This document shows positions 51,873 through 61,446 of a DNA stretch of 64,000 nucleotides, one piece after another. The notes under the pieces are model-generated. The model worked only from the letters and a program-made list of their open reading frames with translations. It was not told the DNA's origin and searched no databases. The stretch is from Candidatus Chryseobacterium colombiense (GTDB lineage Bacteria > Bacteroidota > Bacteroidia > Flavobacteriales > Weeksellaceae), in the NCBI GenBank assembly GCA_029203185.1, contig CP119310.1, positions 372,001-436,000 of the forward strand, given 5' to 3'. How positions within the stretch are numbered: position 1 is the first letter of the stretch; every line of letters begins with the position of its first letter. The translations under genes were made by a program, and so were the position numbers.

Positions 51873-53324
51873 ATGTCAATCCCAATCATCCACATTTCAA
51901 ACCTGAATTTCCAGTATGACAAACCCGTACTGAACCATTTCGACTGGGAAATATCTTCCGGTGAATGCTGGATGCTGGGCGGATTGAGTGGAAGCGGGAA
52001 AACAACTTTAGCCAAAATCATTTCGGGAGAAATCAAAAACTTTGAAGGAAAAGTTGAGGTCAATTTTAGTGAAAAATCAAACTTGCAGAAGAAAGTTCTG
52101 TACGTTTCCAACTGGTTTCAATTCCGTAATCTGGAAGGCGACCGCAATTTTTATTATCAACAGCGATATAATCAATTGGCTAAAAATGATACCCTAACCG
52201 TTTTTGCAGAGCTGAATCATTTTGGAAAAGAAGAAAATCTGGATTTTGGAATTTTGGAATCCTATTTAGAGCCGTTTGGATTTGAAAATTTTAAAAATCA
52301 GCAATTGATAGAATTGTCAAGCGGCGAACATAAAAAATTACAATTACTGAAAGCACTTTGGCTAAAACCTCAGGTTCTGATTATCGACCAACCTTACACA
52401 GGTTTGGATGTCAAATCGAGAGACTTTTTGAATGAGGCTTTTTATAATCTGAATCAGGAAAATGTCACATTGATTTTGATAAATAACGATGACGAATATC
52501 CTGAAAGTGTTCAGTATTTTGTAGAAATAGAAAACGGAAAATTAGTTCATAGAAATTCTCCAAAAGACTTTTCCAAAGGCGAAGAAAGAGTTCCAAAATC
52601 GCTACCTTTTTTCTTGCAAAATAATCAGGTAAACGAACAGGAAAGTCTCATCAGATTAGAAAATATCAATATTTCTTACGGCGAAAAACAGGTCCTGAAA
52701 AATATTGATTGGGAAGTCAATTCCGGAGAACAATGGCTGTTGCAAGGTCATAATGGTTCTGGAAAATCAACATTATTAAGTTTGTTGAATGGCGACCATC
52801 CACAAGCTTACACCAATGAAATTCATCTTTTCGGACAAAAACGGGGAAGTGGTGAAAGTATCTGGGACATCAAAGAAAAAATCGGGATGATTTCACCAGA
52901 GTTACATTGGTATTTTGATATGAATTCAAATGTAGGCCAAACCATCGCTTCAGGTTTTTTTGATTCGATGAGTTTGTATCAGAAACTGAGTTTTGACCAG
53001 CAACAACAGTTGGAACAGATACTTTATTTTTTCGATTTGAAAGATGATAAAAATAAGAAATTAAATACACTTCCACTTGGAAAACAACGTTTGGCTTTAC
53101 TCGCAAGAACATTAATCAAAAAACCAAAACTTCTGATTCTGGATGAACCCTGCCAAGGAATGGACAATGAACAGACGCAATATTTCAATCAGGTAATTGA
53201 TGATTTGGCAGGCCAGGGACAATCGTTAATTTACGTTGGGCATTTTGAATCTCAATTACCAAAAAAACTCAGTCATAAACTCGTTTTGGAAAACGGAACG
53301 ACAAAAATTAAAGAAATGATTTAA
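51873..53324 (+). CDS. tandem ABC ATPase protein (ModF/PhrA-like)
   Basis: Start taken at ATG 51873 (483 residues); an ATG at 51834 lies in repeat sequence. Two ABC domains in one chain: Walker A GGLSGSGKTTLA near the start and QGHNGSGKSTLLSLLNG near residue 296, signatures LSSGEHKKLQLLKAL and LPLGKQRLALLARTL, and Walker B LIIDQPYTGLD and LLILDEPCQGMD. No membrane domain. Resembles ModF/PhrA (photorepair-type) proteins of unknown role. It sits between ilvC and ilvA with no link to isoleucine synthesis that I can see. Confidence 0.88.
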   Translation: MSIPIIHISNLNFQYDKPVLNHFDWEISSGECWMLGGLSGSGKTTLAKIISGEIKNFEGKVEVNFSEKSNLQKKVLYVSNWFQFRNLEGDRNFYYQQRYNQLAKNDTLTVFAELNHFGKEENLDFGILESYLEPFGFENFKNQQLIELSSGEHKKLQLLKALWLKPQVLIIDQPYTGLDVKSRDFLNEAFYNLNQENVTLILINNDDEYPESVQYFVEIENGKLVHRNSPKDFSKGEERVPKSLPFFLQNNQVNEQESLIRLENINISYGEKQVLKNIDWEVNSGEQWLLQGHNGSGKSTLLSLLNGDHPQAYTNEIHLFGQKRGSGESIWDIKEKIGMISPELHWYFDMNSNVGQTIASGFFDSMSLYQKLSFDQQQQLEQILYFFDLKDDKNKKLNTLPLGKQRLALLARTLIKKPKLLILDEPCQGMDNEQTQYFNQVIDDLAGQGQSLIYVGHFESQLPKKLSHKLVLENGTTKIKEMI

Positions 53325-53475
53325 CCACAAAAGTCACAAAAGTTTTTTTAAGCTTTAAAAAGATACGTTTATAGTTCACAAAAAAGAATGTCAAAAATAA
53401 TGAATGTTTTGTGAGCTTCTTATTTTCAATTGTTTATACTTAAGAGAAATAATATCTTTTGTGACTTTTGTGATT
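53323..53475. repeat. intergenic inverted-repeat element, copy A
   Basis: 153 bp with 20-bp terminal inverted repeats: AACCACAAAAGTCACAAAAG (53323-53342) and its complement with one change at 53456-53475. The left end covers the last two bases of the ABC gene stop codon. Copies B and C have the same ends. No coding capacity, MITE/REP-like. Confidence 0.75.
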
Positions 53476-53495
53476 TAAAAAAATCAAAAAAATAA

Positions 53496-54764
53496 ATGAA
53501 GATGAACGAAACGCTTATATTTCCAACATTGGAAGCGGTGAAAGAAGCCCGGAAAAGTATAGAAAATGTTGTGAATTACACGCCTTTACAATACAATGCG
53601 AGATTATCAGAAAAATTTGCAGCAAATATTTTCCTGAAAAGAGAAGATTTGCAACCAGTGAGGTCATACAAACTGCGAGGCGCCTACAATAAAATCAAAA
53701 CTCTTTTTAACGAAGGCAAAGTTTCTCAAGGAATAGTCTGTGCCAGCGCAGGAAATCACGCTCAGGGAGTGGCTTTATCGTGTAAACAACTCCAAATCAA
53801 AGGAACGATTTTTATGCCCGTGACTACTCCAAAACAAAAGCTGGAACAGGTTGAAATGTTCGGCGGAAACTTCGCTGAAATTAAATTAGTCGGAGATACT
53901 TTCGATGCTTCAAAAAATGCAGCTTTGGAATTTGCGAAAACTTCGGGAGCAGCTTTTATTCATCCTTTTGATGATGTTCAGATTATCGAAGGACAGGCAA
54001 CTTTGGCATTGGAAATATTAGAACAACAAAAAGAAAATATTGATTTTGTTTTCATTCCGATTGGTGGTGGCGGTTTAGCTTCCGGAATTTCTACCGTTTT
54101 TAAAGAGTTATCAAAAGAAACTCAGTTAATCGGCGTTGAACCAAAAGGTGCGCCTTCTATGAGAACTTCTATCGATAATAATCTGAATACAGAACTTTCA
54201 GAAATCGATGGTTTTGTTGACGGTGCAGCTGTGAAAAGAGTAGGAGATTTGACTTTTGAGATATGCAGAAATACGCTTGCAGACTGTATTCCTGTAGATG
54301 AAGGGAAGATTTGTGATACGATTCTTCAGTTATATAATAAAGATGCAATTGTCTTGGAACCAGCTGGAGCTTTGTCGATTTCGGCTTTGGAACAATATCG
54401 AAATCAGATTAAAGGCAAAAATGTGGTCTGCATTGTGAGTGGAAGCAACAACGACATTACCAGAATGGAGGAAATCAAAGAACGGGCTTTGCTTTACAAT
54501 GGTTTGAAACATTATTTTATGGTGAAATTCCCACAGCGTCCGGGTTCTTTGAAAGATTTTGTTCTGAATGTTCTCGGCGAAAATGACGACATCACCCATT
54601 TTGAATATACCAAGAAAAACTCAAGAGAAACCGCTTTGGCAATTGTAGGAATCGAACTTTCCAATATCTCTGATTTCAATGGTTTGAAACAGAGAATGCA
54701 AAATCTCGGTTATTTTGAATCTTATCTTAATGATAATCCTGATATGTTGAATATGCTTGTTTAA
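53496..54764 (+). CDS. ilvA: threonine dehydratase (deaminase)
   Basis: 422 residues. PLP enzyme converting threonine to 2-oxobutyrate, first step to Ile. PLP Lys in PVRSYKLRGAYNKI (about residue 56), glycine loop IGGGGLASG (about 190-198), and a C-terminal ACT-like regulatory domain (LKHYFMVKFPQRPGSLKDFVLNVLGENDDITHFEY). This 420-residue form has one regulatory domain. The frame opens with ATG at 53496; MNETL two codons on is an alternative start. Last gene of the ilv cluster. Confidence 0.95.
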   Translation: MKMNETLIFPTLEAVKEARKSIENVVNYTPLQYNARLSEKFAANIFLKREDLQPVRSYKLRGAYNKIKTLFNEGKVSQGIVCASAGNHAQGVALSCKQLQIKGTIFMPVTTPKQKLEQVEMFGGNFAEIKLVGDTFDASKNAALEFAKTSGAAFIHPFDDVQIIEGQATLALEILEQQKENIDFVFIPIGGGGLASGISTVFKELSKETQLIGVEPKGAPSMRTSIDNNLNTELSEIDGFVDGAAVKRVGDLTFEICRNTLADCIPVDEGKICDTILQLYNKDAIVLEPAGALSISALEQYRNQIKGKNVVCIVSGSNNDITRMEEIKERALLYNGLKHYFMVKFPQRPGSLKDFVLNVLGENDDITHFEYTKKNSRETALAIVGIELSNISDFNGLKQRMQNLGYFESYLNDNPDMLNMLV

Positions 54765-54904
54765 AACGTTTTTAAAAATACCTAAGCTCATATTCTTTTT
54801 TAATGTTAATTGTGTCCAAACTTAAAAGTGAACAATTTGTTTAGAATTTAAAGCCAGTAAGGCTATAAAGTATTTGTTACAGTATGAATTTTTTAGCATT
54901 TGAT

Positions 54905-54941
54905 CAAAAAATTTCTCGGTAAGGATTTACTTACCGAGAAA
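54905..54941 (-). terminator. terminator of the GH5 gene
   Basis: A perfect 12-bp stem TTTCTCGGTAAG (54912-54923) / CTTACCGAGAAA (54930-54941), 6-nt loop. On the minus strand it is followed by TTTTTTGATC. The remainder of 54765-54996 has no gene. Confidence 0.85.
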
Positions 54942-54996
54942 TGGTATAAGAATTTGGAATACGATAATAGCTTTTATTTTTGTACTTCCAAGATGC

Positions 54997-56712
54997 TTAG
55001 TTCATGGCTATAAATTTAAACTTGAATAATTGACAGGATGTACCATAATAATCCCAAAGTTGTAAGTTTGAATTGCCATCCATAGTACAATTAGGAATGT
55101 CCCAGCCACGTGTGGCATCTACCTTTGATAGGATTTTATAATAGCCATTCGAAACAGCAACTACCTGCCATGCCTGTGCATCATTCCCATAGTTCTGCCA
55201 AAGCCGGATTGACGTTCCTAGTGTATTGCTGTTACTGGTCAGATCAATACATCGATTTGTTGCACTGGCTTTAGACACAAAACGCCAGTATCCATTGCCT
55301 GCGTCGATGGCAACCCAACGTTGTGCCGAAGCACCATTTCTTGTCCATGGTCTTAGTACTGCACCATTGGCGTCTTCCCCGGATTTTAGATCAAGTACTT
55401 TGTTGGCATCAGTTTGAAACTCAATCTCGTAAATACCATTATTGACCAGGCTACTAGTTGTGTTACAATTTGAAGAGGGATAGTTGGAGGATGCATATTG
55501 CTGAAACCACTGTTTGGCCGGGGCGGCACAAGCCTCCCAATCATTGTTGAAAGCAGTTCCAGCATTAGGGTCACCCTTATGGAGCAGATCATCAGGGGAA
55601 AGAAGATTCCAGCTTACATTGCCTGATTGATCTACAATATATTTTAGATTTGCACCAAATCCGTTTCCACCTGCTGTTCCGGTTGTTCCAGTACCAAAGG
55701 TGCCATATCCTTGTGGTGCCCAGTCGGTCTCGGTAATAACAATTGGAGCAATGTCTGCGACCGGTTTAACATTAATATTCCATGCATTTTGAAAGGATTG
55801 ATAATTATTGACACCGCCCCAGTAACCCGGGTAAATGTGAACAGCATAGCCAATATTACCTCCTGTGATCTGATTATTAACATAGCCTTGATAATGCGAT
55901 TGCCATCCCGTACCCGGTATCCAGCAAACATTATTAGCTCCGTTATTACGAATAATATTGACCAACGGTTGGAAGAAGTTTTTAAGTGCTGCAAAATGCT
56001 CGTTTCCCGTTGATCCCCATGTGCCGTTTGTTCCCAGGATTTCAACTGGTTCATTGGCTAATTCGAACATTACATTATCAGCATTCTTTAAGCCTGGGTG
56101 CTGCGATAAATAGGTCCATACGGTTTTAAGATAACTATGATAAGCGTCGTTTACAGCAATACGACTTGGACATACGCCTGGTGGACGTAGGATGACATAC
56201 ATTCCCAGACTGCGGGCATGGTTAATCAGTGGAATTATCACCTGATCTGTGTAAGTCACCAAGCGGTTATAATTGAATCTTGAGATATCGTTTTCAGGGA
56301 TAGCCGGTCCAGGATCATTGGTCCAATACGGATCAATGTGAAGGCGAATATAATTGAGATACCAGCCATCGGCAGTGTTGCTGAGTTTATCCATAACAGC
56401 TTTGTTATAGTTTAGAGCTCCCTGAACATTGTAATTGTCCCAGGTACAGTAGCCGGAATTGGCACCATATTGACATCCATTAAACCAAGGGCTCGGCGTT
56501 ATGGCGACTCCATGTAAAATTACGTTGTTGTCACAAGGGTCTTTGAGGTATCTGCCTCCGACATGCAGAGTTGGTGTTGCTGCGAATGCTCTCGCACTGA
56601 TACTTGGATTGGTATCAGTTTCTTCAGGTAAAATTTTTTCTTCCATACGTAAGCAGCTGGAAAGAGTAGTTAACAGGATTACTAGAAGTAACCAAATTTT
56701 TTGTGTTCTCAT
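54997..56712 (-). CDS. GH5 endoglycanase lipoprotein with C-terminal ricin-type lectin domain
   Basis: Start set at ATG 56712 (571 residues), giving a lipoprotein signal RTQKIWLLLVILLTTLSSC; an ATG at 56754 adds 14 polar residues before it. Glycoside hydrolase family 5: acid/base Glu221 in FELANEPVE and nucleophile Glu328 in VITETDWAPQ. The C-terminal ~140 residues form a ricin B/CBM13-like trefoil (repeats NKVLDLKSGEDANG, NRCIDLTSNSN, GWDIPNC with Q-x-W motifs). It probably cuts a beta-glucan or mannan at the cell surface. Confidence 0.9.
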   Translation of the reverse strand: MRTQKIWLLLVILLTTLSSCLRMEEKILPEETDTNPSISARAFAATPTLHVGGRYLKDPCDNNVILHGVAITPSPWFNGCQYGANSGYCTWDNYNVQGALNYNKAVMDKLSNTADGWYLNYIRLHIDPYWTNDPGPAIPENDISRFNYNRLVTYTDQVIIPLINHARSLGMYVILRPPGVCPSRIAVNDAYHSYLKTVWTYLSQHPGLKNADNVMFELANEPVEILGTNGTWGSTGNEHFAALKNFFQPLVNIIRNNGANNVCWIPGTGWQSHYQGYVNNQITGGNIGYAVHIYPGYWGGVNNYQSFQNAWNINVKPVADIAPIVITETDWAPQGYGTFGTGTTGTAGGNGFGANLKYIVDQSGNVSWNLLSPDDLLHKGDPNAGTAFNNDWEACAAPAKQWFQQYASSNYPSSNCNTTSSLVNNGIYEIEFQTDANKVLDLKSGEDANGAVLRPWTRNGASAQRWVAIDAGNGYWRFVSKASATNRCIDLTSNSNTLGTSIRLWQNYGNDAQAWQVVAVSNGYYKILSKVDATRGWDIPNCTMDGNSNLQLWDYYGTSCQLFKFKFIAMN

Positions 56713-57429
56713 ATTTTTATTATTAAGGTGATTAGTAATGTTTTCTTTAGGCATGAGTTTCTCCGCTCTCTATCTTTTTGAACTAGATAATGAGTATTTA
56801 TATAAATAATAAAGTATAATTCTTAAGATTCTCTAGGAAAAAACTGTAGTGTATAAGATTGAATGTCTTTCTGCCAGATTGCAAGCATGCTTAAAAAATG
56901 GATATAAATAAGCTCCATGTAAATTTGAGTTTTCATTTATTATTAGTTTTATATAAAAATAATAAAATTATTGAATATAAATCAATGTTTTTTTATAAAT
57001 TAACAAAATAAAATCAATATCATAAATGAAATGATTAATAAATGGCTATAATGTTATCTATAATAGAGAAAAACAATGGATCTTATCATAAATTTTCATC
57101 AGGAGACTTATAAAATAGAAGAAAATGATTATTTGCTTTGATTTAAACCTTTTATATTGGCTCAAAAAATTATATAAAACCTGATTTTTATTGAAAATTC
57201 AAAATCAGTAACTGACTTTTAATCAATAGATTTATTGCAGATATGGATGAATTGACGTTTATAAATCGGACCCTCCTATGTGTTTACTCCTGTCATTTTT
57301 TCACCATTTCGGAAACTATATCACAAGGTTTTCTAACGACTACTAATTTTCTGAAACTTTTGAAAACCTTTTTCAATTGAATCTTTAAGGGAATCGCTTT
57401 TTTGTTTTAAACGCCCCATAATTAATTTG
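56713..57429. other. gene-free AT-rich stretch upstream of the GH5 gene
   Basis: Over 700 bp with no credible gene on either strand and no strong hairpin. It presumably contains the GH5 promoter. The segment around 56920-57060 is extremely AT-rich. Confidence 0.4.
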
Positions 57430-57608
57430 ATGGAAAGTAAATTTTCTAATTTTAAAACAGTTATGAACAGAGTAGGAGATGTTCCTTTGGGAAGAATGTC
57501 TGAACCTGACGAAATTGCGAACCTTGTTACATATCTTGTTTCTTCTGAATCAAGATATATCACAAAGCAGATTATTTGATTGATAGCGGTCTAAGTATTG
57601 TTGTGTAA
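57430..57608 (+). pseudogene. C-terminal remnant of an SDR gene, frameshifted
   Basis: From ATG 57430 the frame reads MESKFSNFKTVMNRVGDVPL then GRMSEPDEIANLVTYLVSSE..., the conserved end of 3-oxoacyl-ACP-reductase-type SDRs. The frame breaks near 57575; the expected final IDSGLSIVV continues in another frame to TAA 57608. The N-terminal catalytic part is missing, so this is a decayed fragment. Confidence 0.7.
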
Positions 57609-57667
57609 ATTTTGGGATTTTCAAAATATGAAATCTTCAGGAGTTATTGATAAAATGAGGACTTTAC

Positions 57668-57703
57668 TAAAAACAACGCCAATACAGAAAGTATTGGCGT
57701 TGT
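57668..57703 (-). terminator. terminator of bglX
   Basis: A perfect 13-bp stem ACAACGCCAATAC (57673-57685) / GTATTGGCGTTGT (57691-57703), loop of 5; T run on the minus strand after the stem. Gene-free sequence continues to the bglX stop at 57793. Confidence 0.85.
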
Positions 57704-57792
57704 AAAATAATGAAAAATAATATCCCTTTTATTTTTGAATTTTATTTCTTGCAAGACAATCAAATAATCATTCTAATAATAGAGCTTTATTC

Positions 57793-60255
57793 TTAGTTTT
57801 TAGGTTTCAAATCTTCAAACTTTTCATCCGCAGGCAAAATATGCTGTACTTTTTCAACTACCAATTCTTTCGGAACAGAGAATTCCGTTGTTTGTCTGAT
57901 GTCTAAAGAAGAAGCTCCGACAGATACTTTATAATTTCCGGCTTCTGCAACCCATGCCGATTTTGCGATTTCGAATGATGCTAAATCTTTCGGATTAAGA
58001 GTCAAAGTAATCGTTTGAGATTCTCCAGGTTTCAGATCTTTGGTTTTAGCATACGCTTTCAGCTCAGATTTTGGTTTGTCGATATTTTTTCCCGGAGCTG
58101 AAAGGTATAATTCAACCACTTCTTTTCCGGAAACTTTTCCTGTATTTTTTACATCAATAGTTACTTCCAGCTTATTATTAAAAGTCTTTGAACTCGTTTT
58201 AATATTTGAATATGCAAAATCCGTATAAGATTTTCCATAACCAAATTCATACGAAGGTTTTATGCCAAACGTATTAAAATAACGATACCCCACATAAACT
58301 CCTTCCTTATAGGTCACCTCTTTCGGATTATCTGCAGGAATTCCCGGGAAATTCTTTGACGAAGCGTGATCTGCGTAATTCACAGGGAAAGTCATCGTCA
58401 GTTTTCCGGAAGGATTTACCTTTCCGGAAATCACATCTGCAACGGAATGTCCGCCTTCCTGCCCCGGTTGCCAAGCCAAAAGAATGGCATCGACTTTATC
58501 TTTCCACGAAGCGGTTTCGATAACACCACCGATGTTTAGAATCACCACCACTTTCTTTCCTTTGGCGTGGAAAGCTTTGGAAATTTTATCCAGCATTTCA
58601 ATTTCTTCATTCGCTAAATTAAAATCATTATCAACAACTCTGTCACCGCCTTCTCCTGAGTTTCTTCCCAACGTCACGAAAGCGATTTCCGAAGTTTCCG
58701 CTTTTCTAGCATAAAATGCGTCATCCAGTTTTATTTCGGGAAGTCTTTCAGGTAATGCTAAAATTCCTCTTGCTTTTCTTCTTTCTTTTTCGGCTGCAAC
58801 TTCTTTTTCAGCGTGTGGTGTATATAAATCGACCAATTCTTTGTCTAATTTATAACCTGCTGCATTCAATCCTTCCAATAGAGAAACGGTGTGCTTGTTG
58901 TTTACACTTCCGCTTCCTGTTCCGCCTGTAATCCAAGCATAAGAAGTTACACCAAATAATGAAATTTCTTTTTGTTTGTTGGCAAAAGGTAAAGCGTTCT
59001 GTTCATTTTTAAGCAAAACCATTCCTTCCGTTGCCGCGCTTCTTGTTACTTCTGCGTGTTCTGTAAGGTTAGGTTTATCGCTGTATTTGTATTGTGCGAA
59101 AGTTGGCGTTTTGAACACATATTCCAGAATTCTTTTGACATTGAGATTTGCCACTTCCTGAGATAATTTCCCAGAATCCAAAGCTGCCAACAACACTTTT
59201 TTCTGAGCTGGAATTCCCGGCATCAAAAGGTCGTTTCCTGCATTCATCTGTTTTACGACATCGGAAATTCCTCCGCTTCTGATGGATTCAAATCCAGGGA
59301 AACCACCGAACCAATCGGTCATTACAATTCCTTTGAAACCCCATTCATTTCTCAGAACCTGAGTTAATAAATCTTTTGAATCTGACGTATAAACGCCGTT
59401 CACTTTATTGTAAGAAGACATTACCGTCCACGGTTGGGATTCTTTAACTGCGATTTCAAAGTTTCTCAGATATAATTCTCTCATTGCTCTTTCAGAAACG
59501 TGCGCATTGATGGTCAAACGATTGGTTTCTTCGTTATTTGCAGCAAAATGTTTGATGGAAGTTCCCACACCTTGAGACTGGATTCCGTTCACAATGGCAG
59601 CGGCTGTTTTTCCTGAAATTAGAGGATCTTCGGAATAATATTCGAAGTTTCTACCATTCAACGGGTTTCTTTGAATATTCAGAGCAGGTGCTAAAAGTAC
59701 ATCCACGCCGTATTCTTTCACTTCATTTCCCATTGCTTTTCCCACCTGTTCCAAAAGCGTTTTATTCCAAGTTGAAGCCAAAGCTGTTCCCACGGGAAAA
59801 GCCGTTGCATAATAGGTTTTCGAATCATTCGGTCTTGTTGGCGCAATTCTCAACCCTGCAGGTCCGTCTGCAACCACTGTCGCAGGAATTCCGAATCGGT
59901 CAAAATTCGCTGTTCCACCCGCTGCTCCGGGAACCAAACCTTGCTTTGAATCTCCGACAGGTCCTGTCAGAACTTCAATTCCGGGCATTCCTGTTCCGAT
60001 CAGAAGGTTTACTTTTTCTTCGTTGGTCATTTGTTTGATGATGGCATCAATTCTTTTGTCCACCGAAAGTCTTGTATCTTCCCAGACATCCAATTTTCCG
60101 TTTTTGTTAAGGTCTTTGAATGTTTTTCCGGCAACGGTAACCGTCGGATTATTTTGAGCCTTTGCAAAAGGCGAAGCTGCTAATAAAGCCAGAAACAATC
60201 CTGCAAACTTTGCTTTTTTCGAAAGCATCAGCAAAGTAGTTTCGTTCTTGTTCAT
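57793..60255 (-). CDS. bglX: GH3 beta-glucosidase, secreted
   Basis: 820 residues with a Sec signal (AKFAGLFLALLAASPFAKAQ); Met10 is an alternative start. GH3 layout: TIM barrel with RNPLNGRNFEYYSEDPLISG, SIKHFAANNEE and the nucleophile Asp314 in GIVMTDWFGG; then the alpha/beta sandwich (GEGGDRVVDNDFN); then a fibronectin III-like C-terminus (VKNTGKVSGKEVVELYLS). Predicted periplasmic exo-glucosidase or xylosidase that finishes oligosaccharides released by the endo-enzymes. Confidence 0.93.
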   Translation of the reverse strand: MNKNETTLLMLSKKAKFAGLFLALLAASPFAKAQNNPTVTVAGKTFKDLNKNGKLDVWEDTRLSVDKRIDAIIKQMTNEEKVNLLIGTGMPGIEVLTGPVGDSKQGLVPGAAGGTANFDRFGIPATVVADGPAGLRIAPTRPNDSKTYYATAFPVGTALASTWNKTLLEQVGKAMGNEVKEYGVDVLLAPALNIQRNPLNGRNFEYYSEDPLISGKTAAAIVNGIQSQGVGTSIKHFAANNEETNRLTINAHVSERAMRELYLRNFEIAVKESQPWTVMSSYNKVNGVYTSDSKDLLTQVLRNEWGFKGIVMTDWFGGFPGFESIRSGGISDVVKQMNAGNDLLMPGIPAQKKVLLAALDSGKLSQEVANLNVKRILEYVFKTPTFAQYKYSDKPNLTEHAEVTRSAATEGMVLLKNEQNALPFANKQKEISLFGVTSYAWITGGTGSGSVNNKHTVSLLEGLNAAGYKLDKELVDLYTPHAEKEVAAEKERRKARGILALPERLPEIKLDDAFYARKAETSEIAFVTLGRNSGEGGDRVVDNDFNLANEEIEMLDKISKAFHAKGKKVVVILNIGGVIETASWKDKVDAILLAWQPGQEGGHSVADVISGKVNPSGKLTMTFPVNYADHASSKNFPGIPADNPKEVTYKEGVYVGYRYFNTFGIKPSYEFGYGKSYTDFAYSNIKTSSKTFNNKLEVTIDVKNTGKVSGKEVVELYLSAPGKNIDKPKSELKAYAKTKDLKPGESQTITLTLNPKDLASFEIAKSAWVAEAGNYKVSVGASSLDIRQTTEFSVPKELVVEKVQHILPADEKFEDLKPKN

Positions 60256-60297
60256 AATACGTTTTACTTTTTGTTATTATTGAGAATTTCTGAAATT

Positions 60298-60332
60298 ACG
60301 GCAGATAACTGTGCAGGCACAACTACTGCCGT
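60298..60332. other. nested hairpin between bglX and esterase genes
   Basis: Outer stem ACGGCAG (60298-60304) / CTGCCGT (60326-60332) encloses an inner one TGTGC-AG-GCACA (60310-60321). No U run, so it may be a cruciform, REP-like element or mRNA-processing structure in the spacer between the two genes. Confidence 0.55.
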
Positions 60333-60375
60333 ACAAAGAAACTATATAATTGATTTTTTTCAGTTTGATAATGTG

Positions 60376-61254
60376 TTACAAAAATTTATGAAATCGTAAC
60401 CAATCCAAATACACATCCGACCATTTATCAACAGGAAGGTTCTGTTTTCCCATTCCGAAACCGTGACCGCCTTTTTCATAAATGTGAAGCTCAACAGGCT
60501 GCTTTGCATCGTGCCATTTGGTGTATAGTAAAATAGATTTCGGAGCCAGTTTTAATTGGTCATCGTCTGCTGCACAAATGAACAAAGGCAACTTTTGCTC
60601 AGGAACCTGATAACCTAAAACCGCGTCACTAGGACCGCCGTAGATGGAAGCTGCAAAATTCGGAATGGTAGAAGCATCTTCGCTGTGAAGTACACTTTCC
60701 AGAATCACACTTGCACCCGCTGAAAAGCCGATAACACCCAATTTTTCCGGATTTACATTGAGTTGAGCTGCATTTTTTCTGATGTAAGAAATGGCAGTTT
60801 TAATATCATTTCCTGCCATCACTTTGATCGGTGCTGTTTTGGCATCAAAAGCAGGTCTGTCTTTGATGTTTTCCATCATTTCGCGCGCCGGATCGCCGGT
60901 TTTGGTTTCGAGCAAACGGTATTTTAAAACGACTGCCGTAATTCCTTTTTCCTGAAGAATTTTGGCTAAATCTCTTCCTTCTTTATTAATGGAAAGACTC
61001 TGAAATCCGCCACCGGGAGCGATTACGATTACTGTTCCGTTGGCTTTAGCCTTTGGCGCTTCGTAGATTTCTATTGCCGGAGCGGCAACATTGTAAACCA
61101 AATGGGTTTTGAATAAATCTGAATCCATTTCTTTTTCAGAATAAGTCCAGTTTTCTGATCCCGGAGCTTTTCCTTTGTATAATGGAATTGATTTTTGGGC
61201 ATTGATGCTATTTAAACCAAAAAGGAATAAGCTTGCTATGATTAATTTTTTCAT
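60376..61254 (-). CDS. secreted alpha/beta hydrolase (acetylxylan-esterase-like)
   Basis: Start at ATG 61254 (MKKLIIASLFLFGLNSINAQ signal, 292 residues); a TTG at 61281 lies inside repeat copy B and is rejected. BD-FAE-type alpha/beta hydrolase: oxyanion HGG-like IAPGGGFQSL, nucleophile elbow GFSAGAS, acid in CAADDDQL and His in GGHGFGMG. Family members remove acetyl groups from xylan or act on related sugar esters. Between the two esterase genes lies repeat copy B. Confidence 0.88.
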   Translation of the reverse strand: MKKLIIASLFLFGLNSINAQKSIPLYKGKAPGSENWTYSEKEMDSDLFKTHLVYNVAAPAIEIYEAPKAKANGTVIVIAPGGGFQSLSINKEGRDLAKILQEKGITAVVLKYRLLETKTGDPAREMMENIKDRPAFDAKTAPIKVMAGNDIKTAISYIRKNAAQLNVNPEKLGVIGFSAGASVILESVLHSEDASTIPNFAASIYGGPSDAVLGYQVPEQKLPLFICAADDDQLKLAPKSILLYTKWHDAKQPVELHIYEKGGHGFGMGKQNLPVDKWSDVYLDWLRFHKFL

Positions 61255-61273
61255 TGATTTTAATTTTAGATTT

Positions 61274-61432
61274 AACCACAAAAGGCATAAAAGCTTTTAA
61301 TACTTTAATTATTTTAAGTAATATTAAACTCCATAAAAAGAGCACTTAAGTTTCGAAAATCTTTAATTTTCATTTTTGTGAACTTTTATAAATATTATTT
61401 TTTGCTTAAAAATTTTTGTGACTTTTGTGGTT
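61274..61432. repeat. intergenic inverted-repeat element, copy B
   Basis: 159 bp with ends AACCACAAAAGGCATAAAAG (61274-61293) and TTTTTGTGACTTTTGTGGTT (61413-61432). Its interior aligns well with copy C (AAGTTT-GAAAATCTTT segment). Confidence 0.75.
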
Positions 61433-61446
61433 TTAAAAATTTATGA

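Noticed and set aside
57333..57563. 76-codon minus-strand frame
   Set aside because: It is antisense to a recognisable SDR remnant and has no family features.
61255..61281. TTG start for the esterase at 60376
   Set aside because: It lies in repeat copy B; ATG 61254 starts a clean signal peptide. The same reasoning removes TTG 62646 for the next esterase.
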